A stretch of DNA of 64,000 bases from Oleiharenicola lentus (GTDB lineage Bacteria > Verrucomicrobiota > Verrucomicrobiia > Opitutales > Opitutaceae): the NCBI RefSeq assembly GCF_004118375.1, contig NZ_SDHX01000001.1, positions 1,243,693 to 1,307,692 of the forward strand, in the 5' to 3' direction. The stretch's first letter is position 1, and every line of letters begins with the position of its first letter. The translations under genes were made by a program, and so were the position numbers. Shown in pieces: positions 1-7,857 of this stretch. The notes below the pieces were generated by a model that worked only from the letters and a program-made list of their open reading frames with translations, did not search any database and had not been told where the DNA came from.

Positions 1-2
1 CC

Positions 3-1205
3 GTGGGCCGCGAGCTGGCCGGTTACGAGGAAGGCAACGCGCGGCCGGTGTTCTACGGCCCGGGTTTGGAGCTGCTCGAACGGTTCTACCCGAGCGCGCG
101 CGAAAAGGGTCAGCCGCTCTGGGCGCACTGGGACACGACCTACAACGAGGCGTCGGTCGGCCGGCTGCGCGAGGGTTTCCTTTACTCGGAGACACGCCGG
201 GCGGCGTTCACGACCATCGCCTTCGCCCACTGGCCCGAGGCCTTGCGCACGGTGTTGGACGAGCATTTCGTGCGCGATCAGGTTGGACCGGTCGTGGCGC
301 GGTGGCGCCGGCAGGAGGATGTGCCGGACCGGCAGGTGGACAGTTTTGCGACCCTGGGCAAACTGGGCGGCAACGTGGACGGCCGCGTCCTGCATTTCGA
401 CCGCCGGCCCCTGCGGGCCACGCCCACGGGCAGCGGCACCCACCTTCTCGGCACCGTGGGCGAGGCGGGCCAGGTGCTCTTGCGCGTGCCCATATTCCGC
501 CTGCGCGGTGTGGCGATGGTGCGGCGCATGCCCGGGCGGGAATCCGGCCTGCTCCAGGCGCATTTCAAGGTGATCGTGCACGGGGCCGTGCCGGAGGATG
601 TGCGCTGGTCACAGGCGATTGAGCTGCCGGCCGGGCAGGACGAAGTGAAGGTGCCCTTCGAGGTGGATGGCTCGGGAAAGCAGCTCCTGCTCTGGGTCAT
701 GCAGCCGGGCGGACAACAGCGGGCCCTGCTCGCCGGTTACCGCGACCTTGAGATCACGCACGCGGGCGAGGTGCCGGGTGCGCCGCATCTGCGGCCCTAC
801 CAGTCGCCCGAGGCGGCGCCGGAGCCGGCGTTGGGCGCGAGTCTTTTCGGCGACATCGCCTGGCGTCCCGCCGAGCTGGTGGTGCGGAACGGCCGCCCGG
901 CCGGTGACGGCCTCGAACTGTTGCCCGGTGGCGAGGTCTGGCTGCACACCGCCGGCATGGTCGGTGAATTCCACGGACGCGTGACCTGTGCCGAGTCGGA
1001 GGGACGGCCCTCGGTGGCGCGGGTCGTGTGGTATAAGGGCGGTCGCCTGCAAATCCTCCAGCAGGAGCAGTTGAGCCGCGAGCGACCCTTTGAGTTCCGG
1101 GCCTGGACCGCCGAGCCGGGCGGTTGGATCGGTGTACTCGTGGACGTCGGCGAGGGGCTGGCCCCGGCACGCGTGCGGGTGACCCGCAGCTCGCTGCAAC
1201 CCTGA
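3..1205 (+). CDS. 3' part of an unrecognised protein (5' end outside window)
   Basis: The reading frame is open from the first bases of the window to a TGA at 1203-1205, giving at least 400 residues. The true start probably lies upstream. I see no membrane segments and no catalytic motif I recognise. The second half looks like beta-sandwich material (alternating hydrophobic strands, many Gly/Pro/Trp), as expected for carbohydrate-binding or accessory domains. It converges on the glycosyltransferase gene that ends at 1213, only 7 bp away, so it probably belongs to the same surface-glycan locus. That placement is inferred from position only. Confidence 0.6.
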   Translation: MGRELAGYEEGNARPVFYGPGLELLERFYPSAREKGQPLWAHWDTTYNEASVGRLREGFLYSETRRAAFTTIAFAHWPEALRTVLDEHFVRDQVGPVVARWRRQEDVPDRQVDSFATLGKLGGNVDGRVLHFDRRPLRATPTGSGTHLLGTVGEAGQVLLRVPIFRLRGVAMVRRMPGRESGLLQAHFKVIVHGAVPEDVRWSQAIELPAGQDEVKVPFEVDGSGKQLLLWVMQPGGQQRALLAGYRDLEITHAGEVPGAPHLRPYQSPEAAPEPALGASLFGDIAWRPAELVVRNGRPAGDGLELLPGGEVWLHTAGMVGEFHGRVTCAESEGRPSVARVVWYKGGRLQILQQEQLSRERPFEFRAWTAEPGGWIGVLVDVGEGLAPARVRVTRSSLQP

Positions 1206-1212
1206 GCGCCGT

Positions 1213-4200
1213 TCAGGTGTGCGCCAGCCAGGCCTCGCGGGCGAGGTCCACGTGGAAGGGCAGGACCTTGTGATGGTCGTAGAGGCGCAACGCCTTCGAA
1301 TAGGCGGTGGGCGTCAGCGATTTGCCGCTGCGTTCCTTGGCGAGGCAGGTCCACATCATGCGCGAGAGGCCGAGGTGGTCGCCGGGCTTCACGAGGTAGC
1401 CCTGCTGGCGCTGGCCGATCATCTCGGCGATGCCATGGACGTCGGTCGTGACGATCGGCGTGCGGAACGCCATCGCCTCCATCACCACGCGCGGGAACGA
1501 CTCCTCGTAGCTCGTGCAGACGAACTGGTCGGCCGCCACGAAGAAGTCGAAGACCTCGCGCGTCTCGGGGATGAGCGTGACGTTGGGCAGCTCAAGGCGG
1601 GCGAGGTCGCGCTTGAGCAGGTCGAGGTAGATACCCGGACGGGCGCCGACCATGACGAAGCGGAATTTCCCGCGGTGGCCCTGCCGGTTGAAATGCTCGA
1701 TGGCGCGCAGGAAGACGTGCTGGCCCTTGCGCTCGCAGACGGTGCCGATGTTGGCGATGATCGTCTCGTCGTCGGCGAAGCCGTGTTTGCGCCGCATCGC
1801 CGCGCGGGTGTGCGTGGCGCGGAACGTGTCGATGTCGTCGAGGTTGATCCAGCTCGGCACGAGGCGGAAGTTGCCGCTGACGTTGTGGTCCTCGTAGTAG
1901 GCGCGCGTGGCCTGGCAGAGGAACAGTGCGCGGGTGGCGCGGTGGAAGGCCTCGGCCACGAGCCGGTGCAGGTCGAGCTCCAGCTTGCGCTCGAAGAACC
2001 GGAAGACCGTCGCGCTTTCGTGAATGTAGAACAGCGAGGGCTTGCCCGCGCGCGCGGCCAGCAGCACGCCCCAGAAACTGACGAGTGTGTTGCAGACCAC
2101 GAGGTCGATACTGTCCCAGTCGAGGCGGTGTTTGATCTCCCCGAGGCGCTGGTGAAAGGTGTCCTCGTCGGGCGAGGCGTAGAGCGGGCCGGCGTCGATC
2201 ACCGTGATGTGCGCGCCGAGCGCCTCGTAGGAGGAACGGAGCGGGCCGTCCTGCGACGCGAGCACTTCCAGGGAGAAACCCGCCTCGCGCACCATCCAGG
2301 TGGCGTATTCGAGCAGGAAGAGCGGGGCGCCCTCGAGGTTGAGGTTGTGCGTGAGCAGCAGCAGGCGGAGCTTGCCGGCGCGCGCCACGGTGGCGGGGGC
2401 ACCGGTCGTGACGGCGAGCTGGTTGCCCTGCAAGGAGAGATGCCGGCTGAGGTAGGGATCGCGGATGGCCGGGTAACGTGTGGCAAAAGCGATGTGCTCG
2501 GCGTCGTCGAAGGTCACGCCGCGCGTGGCGCTGCCCCAGTGCATGAGCTTGGCCTGCGGCGTGTAGATCACACGCCGGCCGGCGGCGCGCACGCGGAGGC
2601 ACCAGTCCACGTCGTTGTAGGCGACGCCGAAGTCCTTTTCGTCGAAGCCGCCCAACTCGCGGTAGAGGTCGGTGCGCGTCAGCAGGCAGGCGCCGGTGAC
2701 GGCCGACACCTCGCGCGCGGCGTCGTGCCACGCGACGGGCACGTCGGCGGGATTCGCCCGGGCGAACGGCGTGTCGGCGAGGCCGCCGTGCGGGCCGACG
2801 ACGATCCCGGTGTGGTTGAGCGTGCGGTCGGGGTAGATGAGTTTCGCGCCGACGACGCCGACGTCGGGCTGGATGAACCAGGACGCCATTTCCTCCAGCC
2901 AGCCGGGCTCGAGGGCGTTCACGTCGTTGTTCAAATGCAGCACCAGCGGCGTGTTGAGGTGCGGCAGCGCGAGGTTGACGAGGTTCGAGTAGTTGAACGG
3001 CGCGGCGCGATCTGCAGGGCGCACGACCACGCAGCGCAGGTCGGTGCGTTCCTGGATCGCGGCGAGGTAGCGCACGGCGTCGGCGTCGCGCGAGTGGTCG
3101 TCGGCGATGACGAGCTTCACGTGGCGCCAGTCCACCGTCTCCTCCAGCAGCTCGACGCATTCCTGCAGCAGGTGGAGGCGGTCACGCGTCGGGATGACAA
3201 TCGTCACCGGCAGGCGGGCGAGGATGCCCGGCTCGGGGCGGAACTGGTGGTAACGCAGCCGGCGGTGGTGACCGCTCTCCGGCAAAAAGGGCGCGGTGTT
3301 GCGATGGCGGCGTTGCGCGGCGTCGGCGAGCGCGCGCCGGGCCTCCTCCACGCTCGGGTCGGCCGGATCGGTCTGCGCGGAAACGGAGGCGCGGGCGTGG
3401 TGGCAAACCAGCGACAGATGGGCGACGCGGTCGGTCGGCAGAGAGTCCGCCACGCGTAGCAGCAGGTCGAACCACGGGAGGAGCGGATTTTCGGCGCGGA
3501 AACCGCCGACGGCGGTGGCGCGCTCCTGACGCACGACGCAAAGCTGGCCGGGGAACAGGCCGGAATCGGCGAGCGCGGGACTCCACGCCGGCTTGAAGAC
3601 CGGATCACTCCGCCGGCCGGCATCGTCCATGCGGTCCTCGTCGGTGTAGATGAGATCGAGCGCCGGATTGGCGGCGATGGCATCGGCAATCTCGATGAGC
3701 GCATCGGGGCTCAGCCGCGAGTGGCCGGGCAGGAGGGCGACATGGGTGCCGCGGGCCTGCGCGGCGGCGGCGTTGAGCGTGGCGGCGAAGGCGGTCGGTT
3801 CGTTGACCGGCAGGGCGCGGAACCGGCTGTCGCCCGTCGGCGCGGCTGCGCCGATGAAGCACGCCTGCCAGTGCCGGTAGATTTGCGCGCGCAGCGAGTC
3901 GCCCAACTCGCGGAGGTGGTCGGGCGTGCAGCTGCGGGTGTCCACAAGCACGGTGAAGCGCGGGGCGTCGGCGCCCTTGGCCTGGGCCGAGGCTTCGAGC
4001 AACTGGCGCAGGCGCGGGGTGAGGGCGTTGGCGCGCTGCCATGCGGTGTAGGCGTCCGGACCGCTCTGGCGCAGGTGGGCGAGCGAGACCGGGGCGAAGC
4101 GCTGGTAGAGGCGGTAGGCTTTCTGGCACTGCTCCCAGTAGGCGGAGAGTTTGCCCAGCCGCACGCCGTCGGCGCGGCAGGCGGCGGCGAAGGCCCAGGC

Positions 4201-5133
4201 GACTTCCGCGAAGGTGCCGCGGCTGAACTCCGGCAGCGGGCGCTCCTCCTGGGTGCAGCCGCGCTGGTAGAAGCGGCGGACGAACACGAGGTGGCGCGAG
4301 CCGTCCTCGAGGTCGGCGAAGATCTTCAGGCACGACGGATCGGTCGCGCTCTCGTCGATGTCCACCATGCCGAAATACTGGGACTTCGCCGCGTAGGGGT
4401 GGCCGGGGAACATCGCGCCGGCGTCGAGTCGCTCGCGGTCGCCGTAGTCCATCTCGACCTCGACGAGCGGGTGGGTGGAGGCGACGAGCCGGCGGATGCG
4501 CTGCTCCTGGTGGATGATCCAGCCCTCGACGGTGACCTTGCCGAACTGCGAGCCGCCGGTGAGCAGCGGTTTCTCGAGCGCGCCGAAGAACGGCGGGTTG
4601 GGCAGCGAGTCGAGCGGCACGACGGCGGACTCGCGCACGAGCCGCCGCGCCAGCGGGGCGAGGTCGGCGGCGGGATCGGTGCGGCGCGCCTGCAGGAGCT
4701 TTCGGAGCTGGTCGGGAACGATGCCGGAGATCAGCCGGCCGCCGAAGGACGGACCCTGCTTCACGCGCACGCCGGTGCGCCAGATTTCCACCCAGTTGCC
4801 GCCGTGGTCGAGCAGCTCAAGGCGGAGATCCTTGGCGCCCAGCGGCGGGCACACCTGCAGCACGAAGCCGGCATGAGGCAGGCCGATGCGGCGGCGGTGG
4901 CGCTCCTCGACGTCCGGCCGCGGGATGCCGAGGATGCCGAGGTGGACGGCCCCGCCGGTCACCGCGCGGATGTCCGTGAAATACGCCTCGGTCTTGGACA
5001 CAAACCAGCCGCTGATCCAGGTGGGTTCGCCGGAAAACACCCACTCGGTGGGCAGTTCAACGTCGAAAATGTAGGAGTCGTTTTCGTTCACGCGCGGTCG
5101 CTGAACCAAGGCAGAGCCGGTCCGGTGGCGCAA
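1213..5133 (-). CDS. Large multidomain glycosyltransferase (GT2 + GT4)
   Basis: A protein of about 1306 residues that should transfer sugars from activated donors during synthesis of a surface polysaccharide. In order it has: an N-terminal beta-rich module (motif SGWFVSKTEAYFTDIR); a second module containing VEGWIIHQEQRIRRLVA; a weak GT2-like stretch (about 390-590); a clear GT2 domain at about 640-870 (TIVIPTRDR, HLNNDVNALEPGW, and the NDVDWCLR region); and a GT4/GT-B domain at about 930-1300 (LLLTHNLNLEGAP, SYEESFPRVVMEAM). The first two modules recur in the two transferases upstream, so these are paralogues. The ATG at 5133 lies inside a 44-bp repeat that is duplicated at 5920; a GTG at 5091 is an alternative start. 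No membrane segments are evident, so it is probably cytoplasmic. The acceptor and sugar cannot be told. Confidence 0.9.
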   Translation of the reverse strand: MRHRTGSALVQRPRVNENDSYIFDVELPTEWVFSGEPTWISGWFVSKTEAYFTDIRAVTGGAVHLGILGIPRPDVEERHRRRIGLPHAGFVLQVCPPLGAKDLRLELLDHGGNWVEIWRTGVRVKQGPSFGGRLISGIVPDQLRKLLQARRTDPAADLAPLARRLVRESAVVPLDSLPNPPFFGALEKPLLTGGSQFGKVTVEGWIIHQEQRIRRLVASTHPLVEVEMDYGDRERLDAGAMFPGHPYAAKSQYFGMVDIDESATDPSCLKIFADLEDGSRHLVFVRRFYQRGCTQEERPLPEFSRGTFAEVAWAFAAACRADGVRLGKLSAYWEQCQKAYRLYQRFAPVSLAHLRQSGPDAYTAWQRANALTPRLRQLLEASAQAKGADAPRFTVLVDTRSCTPDHLRELGDSLRAQIYRHWQACFIGAAAPTGDSRFRALPVNEPTAFAATLNAAAAQARGTHVALLPGHSRLSPDALIEIADAIAANPALDLIYTDEDRMDDAGRRSDPVFKPAWSPALADSGLFPGQLCVVRQERATAVGGFRAENPLLPWFDLLLRVADSLPTDRVAHLSLVCHHARASVSAQTDPADPSVEEARRALADAAQRRHRNTAPFLPESGHHRRLRYHQFRPEPGILARLPVTIVIPTRDRLHLLQECVELLEETVDWRHVKLVIADDHSRDADAVRYLAAIQERTDLRCVVVRPADRAAPFNYSNLVNLALPHLNTPLVLHLNNDVNALEPGWLEEMASWFIQPDVGVVGAKLIYPDRTLNHTGIVVGPHGGLADTPFARANPADVPVAWHDAAREVSAVTGACLLTRTDLYRELGGFDEKDFGVAYNDVDWCLRVRAAGRRVIYTPQAKLMHWGSATRGVTFDDAEHIAFATRYPAIRDPYLSRHLSLQGNQLAVTTGAPATVARAGKLRLLLLTHNLNLEGAPLFLLEYATWMVREAGFSLEVLASQDGPLRSSYEALGAHITVIDAGPLYASPDEDTFHQRLGEIKHRLDWDSIDLVVCNTLVSFWGVLLAARAGKPSLFYIHESATVFRFFERKLELDLHRLVAEAFHRATRALFLCQATRAYYEDHNVSGNFRLVPSWINLDDIDTFRATHTRAAMRRKHGFADDETIIANIGTVCERKGQHVFLRAIEHFNRQGHRGKFRFVMVGARPGIYLDLLKRDLARLELPNVTLIPETREVFDFFVAADQFVCTSYEESFPRVVMEAMAFRTPIVTTDVHGIAEMIGQRQQGYLVKPGDHLGLSRMMWTCLAKERSGKSLTPTAYSKALRLYDHHKVLPFHVDLAREAWLAHT

Positions 5134-5154
5134 GCCCTCAGCCGCGGGTGGCGG
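5111..5154. repeat. 44-bp direct repeat, left copy (flanks the TA module)
   Basis: Bases 5111-5154 are identical to 5920-5963. The copy covers the 5' end of the gene ending at 1213, the short linker, and the last codons of the neighbouring transferase gene. It runs up to the stop codon of the PIN toxin at 5155. The shared TCAGGACTTC just beyond it suggests the original homology extended further. Confidence 0.9.
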
Positions 5155-5547
5155 TCAGGACTTCACGGGGCCGATCAATTCCACCACCGGATCCTTGATG
5201 CCCGCGTCAAGGGTCGCCAGGCGCATTTTGTTTTCGCGGGCGATCTGCGCCAGATAACCGTCGGAAGTTTTCGCGGCGGTGCTGGCCCACGGCGGCAGTT
5301 GGGGCGAAGGAGCGGTGGCGACAAAGCCGCCCGCATGTTTTTTCAACTCGGTGAGGGCGGTGGTCGCCTGGGACAGATTGTAGCCGAAGACCTGCATCGA
5401 TACCCGCAAAAACCCCAACTCACTGTGCGCGCAGGTGCGCAAATTGGCCCGGCCCACCTGCCGGACCCAGGCATGAAAGGCCGCATGGTGCGGTGAGTTG
5501 CCATGCTCCCACGCAAGGAGCGCGTTTACGTCCAGGAGATAGATCAC
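5155..5547 (-). CDS. PIN-domain toxin (VapC-like ribonuclease)
   Basis: A 130-residue protein of normal VapC length. PIN-domain toxins are Mg2+-dependent RNases that cut tRNA or rRNA when their antitoxin is lost. The expected acidic residues are visible: an early Asp in LLDVNALLAW, a Glu in SELGFLR, and late Asp residues in the segment TSDGYLAQIARENKMRLATL and just after it. The start is GTG at 5545-5547, overlapping the antitoxin TGA as GTGA, so translation is coupled and the antitoxin is made first, the usual TA order. The pair is wedged between two paralogous glycosyltransferase genes and flanked by duplicated sequence, which points to insertion. The target is unknown. Confidence 0.88.
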   Translation of the reverse strand: MIYLLDVNALLAWEHGNSPHHAAFHAWVRQVGRANLRTCAHSELGFLRVSMQVFGYNLSQATTALTELKKHAGGFVATAPSPQLPPWASTAAKTSDGYLAQIARENKMRLATLDAGIKDPVVELIGPVKS

Positions 5548-5786
5548 GGAAAGTCAGCGAGGGCGGTCCGAATTTCATCCTCTGTGACCACCCGGCTGGG
5601 ACGGGCCGCGTTGAACGGGAGGCCTGAAACCGGGTGCTTCCCGCGCACGATCTTGGCCGGGATCTGATCGCTCTCACCGAGCGCAGCCTTGCGCAGGTAG
5701 GCCGAGACCGAGGTCTTGGCCGCCCGGGCGTTCGCCCGGATGCGGCTCGCGGACTTGTGATCCACTTTGAAACTGAGAACGGGCAT
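5544..5786 (-). CDS. Ribbon-helix-helix-type antitoxin of the PIN toxin
   Basis: An 80-residue protein directly upstream of, and overlapping, the PIN toxin. The N-terminal half has the pattern of a short beta strand (LSFKVD) followed by two helices (RIRANARAAKTSVSAYLRKAAL), typical of RHH DNA-binding antitoxins. The C-terminal half is Pro- and charge-rich and ends TEDEIRTALADFP, fitting the flexible toxin-wrapping tail. By family behaviour it should neutralise the toxin and repress its own promoter. The A/T-rich imperfect palindrome immediately 5' (5787-5803) is the obvious operator candidate. Confidence 0.78.
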   Translation of the reverse strand: MPVLSFKVDHKSASRIRANARAAKTSVSAYLRKAALGESDQIPAKIVRGKHPVSGLPFNAARPSRVVTEDEIRTALADFP

Positions 5787-5803
5787 GGTATTACTTTATT
5801 ACC
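5787..5803. promoter_or_regulatory. Candidate operator of the TA operon
   Basis: GGTATTACTTTATTACC lies directly before the antitoxin start codon. It is an imperfect palindrome (GGTA...TACC ends) and contrasts with the G+C-rich surroundings. Autoregulation by RHH antitoxins is usual, but binding here is inference. Confidence 0.4.
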
Positions 5804-5863
5804 CGGTTCCTCTCGGCGTCAAGTTCTGCCCCGCGTGCCGGATTGTGCGCGGGGTGCGCCGGA

Positions 5864-5918
5864 GCGGATGTCCGTGAAATACGCCTTGGTCCTGGACAGG
5901 AGCCAGCCGCTGATCGAG
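5864..5918 (-). pseudogene. Fragment of a transferase N-terminal module
   Basis: These 55 bp match 4966-5020 inside the GT2/GT4 gene with about six differences, and on the minus strand encode a stranded piece of the same N-terminal module (SISGWLLSRTKAYFTDIR). It has no complete gene attached. It joins directly to the right copy of the 44-bp repeat, omitting about 90 bp that separate the two blocks in the left copy. It is best read as a scar of the event that placed the toxin-antitoxin pair here. Confidence 0.75.
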
Positions 5919-5919
5919 G

Positions 5920-5963
5920 GCAGAGCCGGTCCGGTGGCGCAAGCCCTCAGCCGCGGGTGGCGG
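5920..5963. repeat. 44-bp direct repeat, right copy
   Basis: Identical to 5111-5154. This copy contains the genuine 3' end of the transferase gene ending at 5947. Together the copies bracket the toxin-antitoxin pair. Confidence 0.9.
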
Positions 5964-7854
5964 CGACGTGGGTCAGGACTTCGGTCCAGCGGGGTAACAG
6001 CGCGGCGGGGGCGTGGCGGTCTCGGATCAGCTCGGCGGCGCGGGTGGATTCGCGGACGTGCAGCGTTGGGGCGGCATCGTGGGCGAGCAGGGCGTGGGCG
6101 AGCGCGAGGGGGTTGTCGGGTGCGACGAGGGGCAGGCGGGTGTCGGCGAACCATTCCGCCGTGGTCGGCGTGCGCGGGGCGGCGAGCGGGAGGCCGGCGG
6201 CGGCGGCATCGAGCACGGGTCGCAGCGGGCCGCGGCCGAACAGCGGTCCGAGGCAGAGCGTGACGCCGTCGAGGCTCCACGCCGCGGGGCGTTGGAGGGC
6301 GGGCGCGTTGAAACGGTCGTCCAGGCTCGCGAGCTGTTCGGGCTGGTTGAGCCGGGCGGGCCCCTGCCGGAAGGTCCAGCGGGCGGCGACGGCGGGGTGG
6401 CGACGTTGCAACCACTCAACGGTGCGCAGCGGAGCGAAGGCGTGGCGCGGGGCCTCGGACGCAGGGAGCGGCGGCAGCACCGGCGAATGCCATTGCGGGA
6501 CCAAGGCGGCCGGGAGTCCGGACAGCTGACCGGTCTGGGCGGCAGACGCGGCGGCGGACGCGAAGCACACGGCCGTGGCCTGCCGCCAGGCATCGCGCAA
6601 CAGGCTTTGCACGGCGGGGCTGGCCGTCGGGTCGGGCTCCATCGGTTCGTCGGCCGAGCAGTCGAGGAGGGCGGGGATGCCCTGACGACGGGCGAGCGTG
6701 AGCGCCCAGCCGCAGACAGGATCGAACACCGCCACGGCGTCGAGGTGGCCCCACCAGATTGCGCGTTGCAGGCCGGAGAGCGCCGCCTGCGCGGTTGGCT
6801 TGTCGGGCGCGGCGAAGAGCGGCGCGGGATTGACGATGAGCGACTCGGCGCCGGCCTGTTCAAAGTCCTGACGCAGCGGCCCGTCCTCCGTGCTTACCAC
6901 GCGAGCCGCCCAGCGATGCGAGGCGACGAGGTGGCGCACGATGTCGAGCGCGCGCAGCGAGGCGTCGTCTGGCCAAAGCGTGCGCAACACGACCAGCAGG
7001 CGCCGCGGGCGGGCCGACGGAAGAGCAGGCAGGGTGCGGGCGGCCAACGAGGAGTAGGTTGCGTCGAGCAACTCGCGTGGAGCGCGGGTTCCACCTGGAT
7101 GGGTCGCGGGCGTGATTCGTTGCGCGAAACAGAGGGAGACCGTGCCGTCGGGGCTTTGCGCGTAAACGCGCAGGCAGGCGGGGTGGGTGAGCGTGGCAGG
7201 GAGGTCCACGGCGCCGCGCAGGCGAGCGTGACGGGCACCGGCGTGCTGGGGAAATTTGGCGGCGAGGGCGTCGTCGGTGAGGCTGTGCGCGAGGTGGTTG
7301 AACACCAGCAGGTCGGTCGTCGCGAGCACGCCGGCGAGGGGCTTGGTCTCGTCGAGCAGCCAGCCGAAGACCGGGGCGCGGCCCTCGTGCGGCCGCGGCG
7401 TCGGGCCGGGTTGGTCGAGATGGCCGTGAAACGGGTGATGCGCGTCGCGCACGGTCCAGGTGCCGTCGGGCGAGGTTTCGAGCCGGCCCTCGACCCGCGG
7501 GGCGGGCGCGCCGTCGGGGGCCACTATCAGGTTGATCGTGCGCAGGGCGATCCATGCGCCGTCTGCATCCTGGGCCTCGAGCGTGAGCGTGACGGCCCCG
7601 TCGGTCACCGGCACGCCGAGGATGAACTCCGCGGGCAGCCAGGAACGTTCCGCGCGAAAATGCGCGGCGAGATCCACGCGCGGGAGGCCGAGCACGCCGA
7701 GATGCGTGCCGTCGCCGTGGCGCACGCGGACATCGGTGAAGGCGCAGCCGGGCTTGGCCACGAGCCAGCCGCGGAGCCAGACGACGGGGCCGGCCAGCCG
7801 CGCGTGCTCAGACGGCCATTCGAGATTGTGGAAGCAGGCGGCGGTTTCCTGCAT
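5947..7854 (-). CDS. Glycosyltransferase-like protein with the shared N-terminal module
   Basis: A protein of 635 residues. Its N-terminus (RGWLVAKPGCAFTDVR) and a second module (APVFGWLLDETKPLAGVLAT) match the layout of the two flanking transferases. The remainder (about 270-635) has the alternating pattern of a GT-B/GT4 protein, but the usual GT4 signature with conserved Glu residues is not obvious: the C-terminal equivalent reads LFGRGPLRPVLDAAAAGLPL. It may be a diverged or non-catalytic transferase. It lies 3 bp downstream of the next gene, so they are probably one operon. The role in polysaccharide synthesis is inferred from context. Confidence 0.75.
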   Translation of the reverse strand: MQETAACFHNLEWPSEHARLAGPVVWLRGWLVAKPGCAFTDVRVRHGDGTHLGVLGLPRVDLAAHFRAERSWLPAEFILGVPVTDGAVTLTLEAQDADGAWIALRTINLIVAPDGAPAPRVEGRLETSPDGTWTVRDAHHPFHGHLDQPGPTPRPHEGRAPVFGWLLDETKPLAGVLATTDLLVFNHLAHSLTDDALAAKFPQHAGARHARLRGAVDLPATLTHPACLRVYAQSPDGTVSLCFAQRITPATHPGGTRAPRELLDATYSSLAARTLPALPSARPRRLLVVLRTLWPDDASLRALDIVRHLVASHRWAARVVSTEDGPLRQDFEQAGAESLIVNPAPLFAAPDKPTAQAALSGLQRAIWWGHLDAVAVFDPVCGWALTLARRQGIPALLDCSADEPMEPDPTASPAVQSLLRDAWRQATAVCFASAAASAAQTGQLSGLPAALVPQWHSPVLPPLPASEAPRHAFAPLRTVEWLQRRHPAVAARWTFRQGPARLNQPEQLASLDDRFNAPALQRPAAWSLDGVTLCLGPLFGRGPLRPVLDAAAAGLPLAAPRTPTTAEWFADTRLPLVAPDNPLALAHALLAHDAAPTLHVRESTRAAELIRDRHAPAALLPRWTEVLTHVAATRG

Positions 7855-7857
7855 GGC

